Source: JBBQSN01 sp038213835 (GTDB lineage: Bacteria; Actinomycetota; Actinomycetes; Actinomycetales; CAWJMD01). Taken from it: a stretch of 24,722 nt of DNA. The position numbers were made by a program, and so were the translations under genes. Positions 1 through 6,824 of this stretch are shown piece after piece (position 1 is the stretch's first letter; each line of letters starts with the position of its first letter). The notes beneath the pieces are model-generated. The model did not search any database and was not told where the DNA came from. It saw only the letters and a list, made by a program, of their open reading frames with translations. The DNA is taken from positions 1-24,722 of the forward strand of contig JBBQSN010000033.1 of the NCBI GenBank assembly GCA_038213835.1, given 5' to 3'.

Positions 1-142
1 GCGCCTCCACGCCGTCGGCGGCCTCGCCCACGACCTCGATGCCCGTGTCCGCCGCGAGCATCCCGCGCAGCCCGTCGCGCACGACCGGGTGGTCGTCGAC
101 GACGACCACCCGCAGCGGTCCGGCCCGCCCCGGCTCAGCCAC
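1..142 (-). CDS. LuxR/NarL-type response regulator, N-terminal fragment (cut by window edge)
   Basis: Only the first 47 codons are present; the gene runs off the low end of the window. The reading from a GTG at 140-142 gives a receiver-domain start: a beta strand LRVVVVDDHPVVRDGLRGML with the paired acidic residues (DD) that bind Mg2+, then the second strand GIEVVGEAADG. The phosphoacceptor Asp and the output domain lie outside the window. The GTG overlaps the stop of the upstream kinase by 8 bp, so translation is probably coupled. Because the kinase is of the HisKA_3 class, the regulator should be a NarL/LuxR type with a C-terminal helix-turn-helix. That is inference from the family pairing, not something visible here. 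Its likely target is the adjacent ABC exporter operon. Confidence 0.85.
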   Translation of the reverse strand, partial: MAEPGRAGPLRVVVVDDHPVVRDGLRGMLAADTGIEVVGEAADGVEA

Positions 143-1370
143 GAGGGCCCACCGGCACCCGCAGCTGGACAGCCGTTCCCTGCCCCGGCCCTGACTCCAC
201 GACCAGCACCCCGCCCAGCCGTTCTGCTCGCCGGCGCATGCCCGTCAGCCCGAACCGCCCCGGCGCCGCAGGGCCGTCCATGCCCGTGCCGTCGTCGCGG
301 ACGTCCAGGGCGAGCTCGCCGGGCATGAAGCTCAGCGTCACGCCGACCCGGTGCGCGGCGGCGTGCCGCTCGACGTTAGCCAGCGCCTCGCCGGCGACCC
401 GCAGCACCGCGCTGTCGACCTCGGCCGGGACGTGGACCACGATGCCGGTGACGACGGCGTCGGCGGGCGTGCCGGTGCGACGGGACCACTCGTCGACCGA
501 CGCCTTCAGCGCGTCGACGAGGTCCGAGCCGTCCAGGGCCGCCGGCATCAGGCCCTCGACCGAGCGCCGGGCCTCGCCGAGGGCGCCGCGGGCGAGGTCG
601 GTGGCCCGGTCCAGGCGCCCGGGGCCCCCCGGCGACCCGGACCGGGCGGCCTCGAGCTGGGTGAGCACCGCCATCAGGCTCTGCGCGATCGTGTCGTGGA
701 TCTCCATGGCGAGCCGTTCGCGCTCCTCGTGCCGACCGGCCTCACGCGCCCGCACCAGCAGCTCCGCCTGCAGGTCCTCGTTCTCGGCGAGCGCCTCGGC
801 CAGCCTCAGGTTCGTCCGTTCCAGCTGCTCGATCGTCGAGACGCGCTCCTGCGCCAGGTGCGCCTGGTCGCGGTCCACCCAGGTGAAGAACAGGACCAGG
901 CCGGCGTTGAGGACGATCAGTGCCACGAAGACCGCGGCCTGCACGGCGCCCCTGGGCGGTAGGCCGCCCGACTGCGACCCGGCCATGGTCACCGCGGTCA
1001 CGACGACCAGGACGGTGCCCGTGCGGCGCGGCGCGAGCCTGGCGACGTCGAAGTAGCCGACGAAGGTCGCCAGCGCGAAGAAGGGGTTGAGCACGCACAG
1101 CACCGCCATCACGGCGGTGCGGCCCACGACGTACACCCGGGAGCGCCGGTCGTCCGGCCCGGTGCTGTCCCACCGGTGCCCGACGAGCACCTGGTGCCAC
1201 GCCGCCACGCCGAGCACGAGCAGCACCGAGGCCACCACGTCGCCGGTGCGCATCCCCACCAGGCGTGCGGTGGCAGCGCACACGGCGCTCGCGAGCACCA
1301 TCAGCACGGGGAAGGCGTGCCGCAGCAGCAGGTCGGTGCGACGCTCCACCCTGCTCGCGAGGTCGTCCAC
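135..1370 (-). CDS. NarL-family sensor histidine kinase (HisKA_3), membrane-bound
   Basis: 411-aa sensor kinase. The N-terminal half (about residues 17-165) holds roughly five hydrophobic segments and no large extracellular domain, so the stimulus is probably sensed in or at the membrane. A coiled-coil linker follows (about 168-215). The HisKA_3 dimerisation box has EIHDTIAQ with phosphoacceptor His225. The HATPase domain has an N box (GEALANVERHA, Asn332), a DDGTGM box (359-364) and a GRFGLTGM lid (371-378). I chose the GTG at 1370 because GGAGG lies 8 nt upstream; a GTG at 1388, six codons earlier, overlaps the permease stop as GTGA and is the alternative. The open frame extends far upstream only as read-through of the permease gene. 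It is third in an ATPase-permease-kinase-regulator operon, a common arrangement in which the kinase controls the exporter. The signal is unknown. Confidence 0.9.
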   Translation of the reverse strand: MDDLASRVERRTDLLLRHAFPVLMVLASAVCAATARLVGMRTGDVVASVLLVLGVAAWHQVLVGHRWDSTGPDDRRSRVYVVGRTAVMAVLCVLNPFFALATFVGYFDVARLAPRRTGTVLVVVTAVTMAGSQSGGLPPRGAVQAAVFVALIVLNAGLVLFFTWVDRDQAHLAQERVSTIEQLERTNLRLAEALAENEDLQAELLVRAREAGRHEERERLAMEIHDTIAQSLMAVLTQLEAARSGSPGGPGRLDRATDLARGALGEARRSVEGLMPAALDGSDLVDALKASVDEWSRRTGTPADAVVTGIVVHVPAEVDSAVLRVAGEALANVERHAAAHRVGVTLSFMPGELALDVRDDGTGMDGPAAPGRFGLTGMRRRAERLGGVLVVESGPGQGTAVQLRVPVGPRG

Positions 1371-1384
1371 GTGCTCCCCCTCCC

Positions 1385-2173
1385 TCACTCCCAACGGAAG
1401 TATCGCGCGGCGAGGGCGCCCAGGCCCACGGCCCAGGCCGCTACCACCAGCAGGTGCACCGGCTCGGGCCACCCGCCGCGGGCGGCGGCGTCCATCGCGT
1501 AGGCCGCGGCGCCGAGCGGCGTGAGGGCCACGACGTCGGCGAGCCAGCCGGAGAACACGGTCACCGGGACGTAGACGCCGGCGGTGAACATGCTGGGCAC
1601 GAAGACGGCCGTCCCCACCACGGCGGCGGTGCGCGTCGAGCTCACCACGCCGCCGACGAGGCACCCGGCGGCGAGGGTGGCGAGCAGCGCCAGCAGCATC
1701 GCCAGCGCCCACGGCACGGGCGCACCGGGCAGGGGAACGCCGTAGACGACCCGGCCGACCAGGACCACGAGCAGACCCGACACCACGACGGCGCTTCCGT
1801 GCAGTACCACCTGGGCCGCCAGCACGTGCCACGGCCTGGCCGGGGTGGTGGCGACGCGGCGCAGCACCTTGGTCTCGCGGTAGGCGCTGAGCACCTGCGG
1901 CATCGCCTGGACCGCGGCCATGATCACCGCGAGCAGCACCGAGATCGGCACGTAGAGGTCGACGATCCGCAGACCGCCGAGGCCCGGGTCCGGCTCCCGG
2001 AATCCGGGGACGAGCCCGATGATCACGAGCAGTATCGTCGGGAACGCCGCGATCCAGAACAGCGAGAACGGCTCCCGCAGGAAGAGCCTGGTCTCGGCCG
2101 CGAGCACGGCCCGGCCGGGGCGGGACCGGCGCCGCGGTGCCGCCGGCCGGGGCGTGGTGGTCGTGGTGGTCAC
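1385..2173 (-). CDS. ABC-2 type transporter permease
   Basis: 262-aa integral membrane subunit of an ABC exporter. After a short basic cytoplasmic N-terminus it has six hydrophobic segments (about 37-55, 72-92, 118-140, 152-175, 183-203, 238-257), the usual ABC-2 membrane topology. The first inter-helix region and the stretch ETKVLRRVATTPARPWHVL (about 100-118) resemble the cytoplasmic coupling region of drug- and daunorubicin-type ABC-2 permeases. The start is a GTG at 2171-2173 that overlaps the ATPase stop codon as GTGA, so the two subunits are probably made in a coupled way. With the ATPase next door it should form a homodimeric permease with two ATPase copies. The substrate cannot be read from the sequence; export of a hydrophobic drug, peptide or lipid is the usual role in the family. 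Confidence 0.9.
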   Translation of the reverse strand: MTTTTTTPRPAAPRRRSRPGRAVLAAETRLFLREPFSLFWIAAFPTILLVIIGLVPGFREPDPGLGGLRIVDLYVPISVLLAVIMAAVQAMPQVLSAYRETKVLRRVATTPARPWHVLAAQVVLHGSAVVVSGLLVVLVGRVVYGVPLPGAPVPWALAMLLALLATLAAGCLVGGVVSSTRTAAVVGTAVFVPSMFTAGVYVPVTVFSGWLADVVALTPLGAAAYAMDAAARGGWPEPVHLLVVAAWAVGLGALAARYFRWE

Positions 2174-3141
2174 GAGGGTGCCTCCTCCATGGTGGCGGAC
2201 CGGGCCGGCGGGGACGGCTCCTGCTGCTGCGTCCCGAGCCGGCGGACGACGTCCAGGTAGGCGTCGTCCAGGGTGGCGTCGGCGACCCGGAGCCGCCGCG
2301 GAGCGGTCCCGAGCGCGTGCAGGTGGGCCAGGACGGCCGTGACGCCGTCGTCGTCAGCCTGCACCTCGACCTCGGCGCCGCGCGCCCGCACGGTCCGCAC
2401 GCCCTGCAGTGCCTGGACCCGCGCCACCCGGTCGGCGCCGAGCGGCTCGTCGGTGCGGAACGACATCGCCGTGGGTGCCCCGCTGCCTCTGACCACCTCG
2501 GAAGGGCTGCCCTCGGCGACGACCCGGCCGTCGGCCACCAGCACCACCCGGTCGCAGAGCCGCTCGGCCTCCACCATCAGGTGCGTCACCAGCACGACCG
2601 TGGTGCCGCCGGCCCGGACGTCCTCGACCAGGTCCCAGGTGCTGCGGCGCGCCTGCGGGTCCAGGCCGGTGGTGAGCTCGTCGAGCAGCACCACGCGGGG
2701 ACGCCCGACCAGAGCCAGGGCGATGGCGAGGCGCTGCTGCTGCCCCCCGGACAGGTCGCCGTACCGGGTGCCGGCCGAGGACGACAGGCCGAGCCGCTCG
2801 ATCAGCGGGTCGGGCTCGAGCGGGTCGTCGTGGAAGGCGGCGAACAGCCCGACCGCCTCCCGGACGCTGAGCCGGACCTGCAGGCCGCCGGTCTGCAGCT
2901 GGACCCCGAGCACCCGTGTGAGCGCGTCCCGGTCCCGCCACGGCACCAGTCCGGCCACGGTCACCGTGCCGGAGTCGGGCCGGCGCAGCCCGGCGACGAT
3001 CTCGACGATCGTGGTCTTGCCGGCGCCGTTGGGCCCCAGCAGCCCCAGGACCTCGCCCTCGTGGACGTCCAGGTCGACGCCGTCGACGGCCCTGGTGGTG
3101 GCATAGGACTTGCGCAGGTCGCGCACCTCGATGACTGCCAT
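2170..3141 (-). CDS. ABC transporter ATP-binding protein (drug-exporter type)
   Basis: 323-aa ATPase that powers the adjacent permease. Walker A is GPNGAGKT (36-43), the Q-loop glutamine is at about 81-83, the signature is LSGGQQQR (130-137), Walker B is VVLLDELTTGLD (150-161, catalytic Glu155), and the H-loop histidine is His187. The C-terminal ~100 residues form the extra domain seen in DrrA-like ATPases. The usual DEPTTGLD reads DELTTGLD; a substitution there is tolerated in this subfamily and should not abolish activity. The ATG at 3141 is chosen for its GGGAGGG ribosome binding site about 7 nt upstream and because the family begins at this point; the frame stays open 55 codons further up without family similarity. 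It is the first gene of the exporter/two-component operon, with 165 bp of non-coding DNA before it. Confidence 0.92.
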   Translation of the reverse strand: MAVIEVRDLRKSYATTRAVDGVDLDVHEGEVLGLLGPNGAGKTTIVEIVAGLRRPDSGTVTVAGLVPWRDRDALTRVLGVQLQTGGLQVRLSVREAVGLFAAFHDDPLEPDPLIERLGLSSSAGTRYGDLSGGQQQRLAIALALVGRPRVVLLDELTTGLDPQARRSTWDLVEDVRAGGTTVVLVTHLMVEAERLCDRVVLVADGRVVAEGSPSEVVRGSGAPTAMSFRTDEPLGADRVARVQALQGVRTVRARGAEVEVQADDDGVTAVLAHLHALGTAPRRLRVADATLDDAYLDVVRRLGTQQQEPSPPARSATMEEAPS

Positions 3142-3181
3142 GGCCCCACCCTCCCGGCAACCGCCACGGCTCCTCCTCCGT

Positions 3182-3211
3182 CGATCGGCTGCGGACCGAT
3201 CGCCGATCGGC
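3182..3211. promoter_or_regulatory. Candidate operator: inverted repeat plus adjacent palindrome upstream of the ABC/two-component operon
   Basis: Two dyad elements lie in the 165-bp gap before the ATPase gene. CGATCGG (3182-3188) and CCGATCG (3196-3202) are perfect inverted repeats with a 7-nt spacer. A perfect 10-bp palindrome GCCGATCGGC (3202-3211) follows directly and repeats the same CGATCG core. The elements are 41-70 nt upstream of the ATG. This is what a dimeric regulator site looks like, and NarL-type regulators often control their own operon. I saw no convincing -10 box nearby, and CGATCG-type palindromes are common in GC-rich DNA, so this is a candidate only. Confidence 0.4.
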
Positions 3212-3306
3212 CAGCCGGCGCGAGTCCCGGGCCCTGCGACCCGGTCGCGGCAGCAGACGCCCGACCCCGGCCGACTCCGGGCGCCGGCCTCCTGCGTGCG
3301 GCGCAC

Positions 3307-3993
3307 TCAGGCGGGGACGACCCTCAGCTCCACCGAGTCGACGTGGTCGGCCACAGCGCGCGAGGTGGCCAGCGACTCCCCGACCCGTGCGGTCAGGGCG
3401 TCGACCTGCTCGCGGGTCAGCCCCGACCGGACCGCCAGGACGACGGCCAGCTCGGCCCGTCGGCCCGGCTCGCACCGAGCGGCCTGCAGCGACTCCTCTT
3501 CGTCCGCGAGGGCTGCGACAGCGGCCTGCACGTCCGGGTGCTCGGGGGACGGCACCCAGGCGAGGTCCTGGGCGACGGCCCACATCGCCGGTCGCGGCAC
3601 CAGCACGCCGGCCCCGCCCGGGTCGACCACCAGCAGCTCGCAGCCGTCGTCGACGGCCGACAGCGCCGCGCGGCGCGCGTGCACCGGGACGGGGCGGGCG
3701 CGCGCGTCCCATGCCTGCAGGGCGGCGGTGCTGCTGAAGACGGGCAGCACCTGGCGGCCATCGGGAGCGGCGAGGGTCACCAGGGCCATGTCGGCGCTCT
3801 TGTCGGTGGCCCGCCCGGTGAGGCTGCTCTCGCCGGATTCCCCCAGCACCGCGACCACCGGGACCAGCACCCGGGCGGCGGCCAGGGCCGCCACGACCGC
3901 GCGGACGTCCCCCGCCTCGACGGCGGCGAGCAGCGCCGGGTCGGCGGAGCCGTCGTCGCCCGGGAACTGCTGCGGCGACAGCAGTCCCGTCAC
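3307..3993 (-). CDS. SseB family protein
   Basis: 228-aa soluble protein with the SseB N-terminal domain pattern: a stretch ending in ARVLVPVVA, a conserved DMALVTLAAPDGRQVLPVFSS core (about 67-88), and a following AWDARARPVPV segment. A second region (about 140-228) resembles the C-terminal half of actinobacterial homologues. The SseB family has no well-defined biochemical function; the name comes from a serine-sensitivity locus in Escherichia coli. The GTG start at 3991-3993 overlaps the RidA stop codon as GTGA. In many actinomycetes an SseB gene sits just after the his genes, often before infC; here the next genes are the ABC exporter operon instead. No signal peptide or membrane helix is visible. 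Confidence 0.8.
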   Translation of the reverse strand: MTGLLSPQQFPGDDGSADPALLAAVEAGDVRAVVAALAAARVLVPVVAVLGESGESSLTGRATDKSADMALVTLAAPDGRQVLPVFSSTAALQAWDARARPVPVHARRAALSAVDDGCELLVVDPGGAGVLVPRPAMWAVAQDLAWVPSPEHPDVQAAVAALADEEESLQAARCEPGRRAELAVVLAVRSGLTREQVDALTARVGESLATSRAVADHVDSVELRVVPA

Positions 3994-4394
3994 GGCGCGA
4001 CGCCGTCGGGGAGGACCGCCTCCACCTCGACCTCGACCAGCATGTCCGGGTGCACGAGGGCGGCGACGCAGACCATCGTCGCGGCCGGACGCACCGAGCC
4101 GAGCACCTCGCGGTGGGCCGCTGCGACGGCGTCGCAGTGCTCCGGGCCGACGACGTACAGGCGCGAGCGCACGACGTGGGCGAGGTCGGTGCCGGCCTGC
4201 TCGAGTGCGCGACCGACCACCCCGAACGCCTCGACCGCCTGCGCCCGGGCGTCGCCGACGTGCAGGACGTCGCCGTCGACCGCCGACGTGCTGCCCGCCA
4301 CGAGCACCCGGCCGTCGACCACGACCGCGCGGCTGTATCCGGTGACGTCCTCGTAGGGGCCGCCGCCGGAGATGCGTCTGACCCGGTCAGGCAC
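3990..4394 (-). CDS. RidA/YjgF/YER057c/UK114 superfamily protein lacking the deaminase arginine
   Basis: 134-aa member of the Rid superfamily (chorismate-mutase-like trimeric fold). Family features: GGPYEDVTGYSRAVV near the N-terminus, LVAGSTSAVDGDVLHVGDA, the helix AVEAFGVVGRALEQAG, the strand VRSRLYVVG, and the closing LVEVEVEAVL. In E. coli RidA the Arg that makes the enzyme an imine/enamine deaminase sits in PARSCVEV; here the same place reads PAATMVCV, with Ala105 for Arg. It is therefore unlikely to be a classical 2-aminoacrylate deaminase. The start is the GTG at 4392-4394, which has GGTGG 5 nt upstream; a GTG at 4403 would add three residues. It overlaps the end of priA by 8 bp. Its place in the his operon suggests a metabolic damage-control role, which is inference. 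Confidence 0.85.
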   Translation of the reverse strand: MPDRVRRISGGGPYEDVTGYSRAVVVDGRVLVAGSTSAVDGDVLHVGDARAQAVEAFGVVGRALEQAGTDLAHVVRSRLYVVGPEHCDAVAAAHREVLGSVRPAATMVCVAALVHPDMLVEVEVEAVLPDGVAP

Positions 4395-5145
4395 GCGTGC
4401 CACCCGCCGTGGCGAGCGCCTCCACGAGCGTGAATGCCGATGCGTACAGGGCCTTCCCGACGATGGCCCCCTCGACCCCGAGCGGCACCAGCTCCCGCAG
4501 GGTGGCGAGGTCAGCCAGGCTGGAGACCCCGCCGGACGCGACCACGGGACTCTTGGTGCGAGAGCAGAACTCCTGCAGCAGAGCGGTGTTGGGGCCGGTG
4601 AGCGTGCCGTCTCGGGAGACGTCGGTGAGGACGTAGCGGGCGCAGCCGTCGCGGTCGAGCCGCTCCAGGGTCTCCCACAGGTCGCCGCCCTCCTGGGTCC
4701 AGCCGCGGGCCGCCAGCGTGGTCCCGCGGACGTCGAGGCCGACAGCGATCCGGTCGCCGTGTCGAGCGACCACCTCCGCCGTCCAGGACGGGTTCTCGAG
4801 GGCGGCGGTGCCGAGGTTGACGCGGCGGCACCCGGTCCCGAGGGCGCGCTCGAGCGAGGCGTGGTCGCGGATACCGCCGGAGAGCTCGACGTCGACGTCG
4901 AGCGCACCGACCACGGTCGCCAGCAGCTCGGCGTTGCTGCCGCGGCCGAAGGCGGCGTCGAGGTCGACCAGGTGGATCCACTCGGCGCCCTGCTCCTGGA
5001 ACGACAGTGCGGCGTCCAGCGGTGCGCCGTAACGGGTCTCGCTGCCGGCCACGCCCTGGACGAGGCGGACGGCCTGCCCGTCGGCGACGTCGACGGCCGG
5101 CAACAGCTCGAGCCGTCCGTCCGGGGCGGTGGTGGGATCGGTCAC
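4387..5145 (-). CDS. priA: Bifunctional HisA/TrpF phosphoribosyl isomerase
   Basis: 252-aa (beta/alpha)8 barrel that isomerises ProFAR in histidine synthesis and, in actinomycetes, also phosphoribosyl anthranilate in tryptophan synthesis. Visible motifs: LLPAVDVADGQAVRLVQG with catalytic Asp19, HLVDLDAAFGRG, the phosphate-binding ELSGGIRD and VNLGTAALENP, TDVSRDGTLTGPN with catalytic Asp175, and ASGGVSSLADL. The loop carries ARGWT (Arg147, Trp149), matching the Arg-Trp pair that M. tuberculosis PriA uses to switch between substrates, which supports the bifunctional assignment over a plain HisA. The start is a GTG at 5143-5145 that overlaps the stop of the upstream 112-aa gene as GTGA. Upstream in-frame sequence belongs to that gene. 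No separate trpF is in the window. Confidence 0.95.
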   Translation of the reverse strand: MTDPTTAPDGRLELLPAVDVADGQAVRLVQGVAGSETRYGAPLDAALSFQEQGAEWIHLVDLDAAFGRGSNAELLATVVGALDVDVELSGGIRDHASLERALGTGCRRVNLGTAALENPSWTAEVVARHGDRIAVGLDVRGTTLAARGWTQEGGDLWETLERLDRDGCARYVLTDVSRDGTLTGPNTALLQEFCSRTKSPVVASGGVSSLADLATLRELVPLGVEGAIVGKALYASAFTLVEALATAGGTRA

Positions 5146-5480
5146 GAGGAGGGCCTCCGGTCGAAGACGAGGATGACGAGCAACGGCCACAGCAGCAAGG
5201 AGAGCACGAGGGCCACCACCCGGAGCTTCCAGTCCGATACCTGCGTCCACAGCAGCGCGTTCAGCAGCAGCAGCACCGCGAGCAGGGCGACGTCCTGCCG
5301 GCGACGGCGACGACGCAGCACCGAGTCCGGTCGAGACCGCCGGCCGCTGTTCTTGGGGGCCAGGCGTCCGCCCAGCTTCTGCCGGGCCTGGCGCCGGCGC
5401 AGCTTCGCCGCCTGCGCCTTCGCGTCGCGGGCCTGAGCGGCCTCCCGGACGGCGCGGCGCTGCGCCCGTTCCTTGCTCAC
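5142..5480 (-). CDS. Small basic two-helix membrane protein in the his cluster
   Basis: 112 aa, function unknown. Residues 1-62 are strongly basic and probably helical (many Arg, Lys, Ala, Gln; a block RRRRRR at about 56-61). Two hydrophobic helices follow, about 63-80 and 86-106, with a short polar loop containing WTQVSDWK, ending FDRRPSS. The basic half should stay in the cytoplasm by the positive-inside rule, so both termini are predicted inside. It sits between hisH (24 bp upstream) and priA (overlap GTGA). The coding call rests on this tight fit and on the protein-like hydrophobic pattern; the ribosome binding site is weak. I do not recognise a named family and assign no function. Confidence 0.8.
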   Translation of the reverse strand: MSKERAQRRAVREAAQARDAKAQAAKLRRRQARQKLGGRLAPKNSGRRSRPDSVLRRRRRRQDVALLAVLLLLNALLWTQVSDWKLRVVALVLSLLLWPLLVILVFDRRPSS

Positions 5481-5504
5481 GCGGCGCTCACGGGCGGCTC
5501 AGGT

Positions 5505-6146
5505 TCACGAGAGGGACCCGACCCAGGTGCGCAGCAGCTGGAGCCCGGCGTCGCCGGACTTCTCGGGGTGGAACTGGGTGGCCGAGAGCGGGCCGTTCTC
5601 GACCGCGGCCACGAACCGTCCGCCGTGCTCGGACCAGGTGACCTGGGGCGCCCGCAGCCTGGTCCCGGACGTGTCCAGCTGCCAGCGCTGCACCCCGTAG
5701 GAGTGCACGAAGTAGAACCGCTGGTCCTCCAGGCCCGCGAACAGGCGGGAGCCGGGAGCGACGTCGACCTCGTTCCAGCCCATGTGCGGAACCACCTCGG
5801 CCCGCAGCGGCTCGACCGTGCCCGGCCACTCGCCGAGGCCCTCGGTGCGTCGACCGTGCTCGACGCCCTCGTCGAACATCACCTGCATGCCCACGCAGAT
5901 ACCGAGCACCGGCCGGCCACCCGCCAGCCGACGGTCGACGACCTGGTCGCCGCGCACGGCGCGGAGCCCGGCCATGCAGGCCTGGAACGCCCCGACGCCC
6001 GGGACCACCAGGCCGTCGGCACCCTCGGCCGCCCGCTGGTCGGCGGTGAGCTCGACGGACGCGCCCACCCGCTCGAGCGCGCGCACGGCCGAGCGCACGT
6101 TGCCGAAGCCGTAGTCGAGGACGACCACGCGGGGAGTGGATGGCAC
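5505..6146 (-). CDS. hisH: Imidazole glycerol phosphate synthase, glutaminase subunit
   Basis: 213-aa class I glutamine amidotransferase that feeds ammonia to HisF. The catalytic triad is visible: Cys84 in LGICVGMQ, His193 and Glu195 in QFHPEKS. Other family marks are VLDYGFGNVRSAVRALE at the N-terminus, the oxyanion strand VPGVGAF, and HMGWNEV and YFVHSYG. Length fits the family (about 200-215). The start is the GTG at 6144-6146. It has no Shine-Dalgarno sequence, but a TAGGCT hexamer lies exactly six bases upstream, so it may be read from a leaderless transcript; that hexamer also contains the TAG stop of the preceding 222-aa gene. The partner gene hisF is not in this window. A 24-bp gap separates it from the 112-aa gene. 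Confidence 0.95.
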   Translation of the reverse strand: MPSTPRVVVLDYGFGNVRSAVRALERVGASVELTADQRAAEGADGLVVPGVGAFQACMAGLRAVRGDQVVDRRLAGGRPVLGICVGMQVMFDEGVEHGRRTEGLGEWPGTVEPLRAEVVPHMGWNEVDVAPGSRLFAGLEDQRFYFVHSYGVQRWQLDTSGTRLRAPQVTWSEHGGRFVAAVENGPLSATQFHPEKSGDAGLQLLRTWVGSLS

Positions 6147-6158
6147 CGAGACAGCCTA
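6147..6158 (-). promoter_or_regulatory. Candidate -10 box for a leaderless hisH transcript
   Basis: On the minus strand TAGGCT (6158-6153) is followed by six bases and then the hisH GTG at 6146. This puts a transcription start on or next to the start codon. No -35 box is evident. The first three bases of the hexamer are also the stop codon of the upstream 222-aa gene. The same hexamer and spacing occur before hisD. Confidence 0.45.
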
Positions 6159-6824
6159 CGAGGCCGGCTCGGAGGTGGCGTCGTGCCCACCCCGGCGCAC
6201 GGCCAGCACGGTCGTGCCGGCCGCCAGGAACAGTGCGAGGCCCACCGCGAGCCAGCTGCCGTCGGCGGAGGCCGCCCGGACGCCCTCGACCAGGGCGAAC
6301 AGGACGGCGACCACGGCGACGGCGACCGCCACGGCGACCACCCGGTCGGCGCGGCGTCGACGCGCGGGGCGTCCGGGGTCGTGCTCTGGTCCGTCCCGCG
6401 ATGACGGCGTGCCGGGACGCAGCGCGATCCGGACGGCGCCCTCGGCCTCGGCGGCGTCCCCGACGCCCACGAGCAGGGTCGAGACGACATCGGGCAGCGA
6501 GGCGAGCAGCAACCCCGCAGGCGGGGCGTCGGCCAGGGCGCCCCTGGTCCAGCGCTCGGCGCCGATCTGCCCGTCGGTGCGCAGGAGCAGCAGCACCGGG
6601 GCACGGCCGAGCACCCGCGACAGACGCGGCACGGCGGTGGCGTGGTCGCTCTCGGGGTCGAGCACGACGGCGCAGGCGCCGCCCGCCGGGACGACGTGCC
6701 CTCGGACGCCCAGCCCGGCGCAGGCCCGGGCCAGCCGGACCGGGTCGGGCGAGGGGACGACGAGCACGCGCCGCACGTCGGGGGGCTCCGGGGCGATGCC
6801 TCCAGGGTCGGGCGGGGAGCTCAC
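6156..6824 (-). CDS. Uncharacterised protein with C-terminal two-helix membrane anchor, in the his cluster
   Basis: 222 aa, function unknown. The N-terminal ~135 residues look like a soluble alpha/beta domain: strands RRVLVVPSP and HVVPAGGACAVVLDP, a predicted helix ATAVPRLSRVLG, a strand APVLLLLRTDGQ, then PPAGLLLASLPDVVSTLLVGVG. A basic linker RPARRRRADR (about 152-161) leads to two hydrophobic helices, 162-180 and 191-209, and a short polar tail. This predicts a cytoplasmic domain tethered to the membrane. The GTG start at 6822-6824 overlaps the hisB stop as GTGA, so it is translated with the his genes. No catalytic motif is recognisable and I do not assign a family. Coding is supported by the overlaps at both ends and by the clear helix pattern. 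Confidence 0.8.
   Translation of the reverse strand: MSSPPDPGGIAPEPPDVRRVLVVPSPDPVRLARACAGLGVRGHVVPAGGACAVVLDPESDHATAVPRLSRVLGRAPVLLLLRTDGQIGAERWTRGALADAPPAGLLLASLPDVVSTLLVGVGDAAEAEGAVRIALRPGTPSSRDGPEHDPGRPARRRRADRVVAVAVAVAVVAVLFALVEGVRAASADGSWLAVGLALFLAAGTTVLAVRRGGHDATSEPAS

Noticed and set aside
2170..3141. DELTTGLD in Walker B of the ABC ATPase as a sign of a dead enzyme
   Set aside because: Catalytic Glu155, Walker A, the signature and the H-loop are intact, and the Pro to Leu change occurs in active drug-exporter ATPases.
2961..3167. 68-codon frame starting at a GTG with a strong GGAGGAGGAG site, just before and overlapping the ABC ATPase start
   Set aside because: Most of it lies out of frame inside the ATPase gene and the peptide is low-complexity. 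The site may still recruit ribosomes, but I see no support for a protein.
2137..4356. 739-codon plus-strand open frame, and other long frames opposite real genes (for example 15491-17389, 13670-15136 and 11100-12968)
   Set aside because: They lie opposite recognised genes, have biased composition (His, Gly, Arg, Gln, Pro) and no family motifs. GC-rich third positions remove stop codons from antisense frames.
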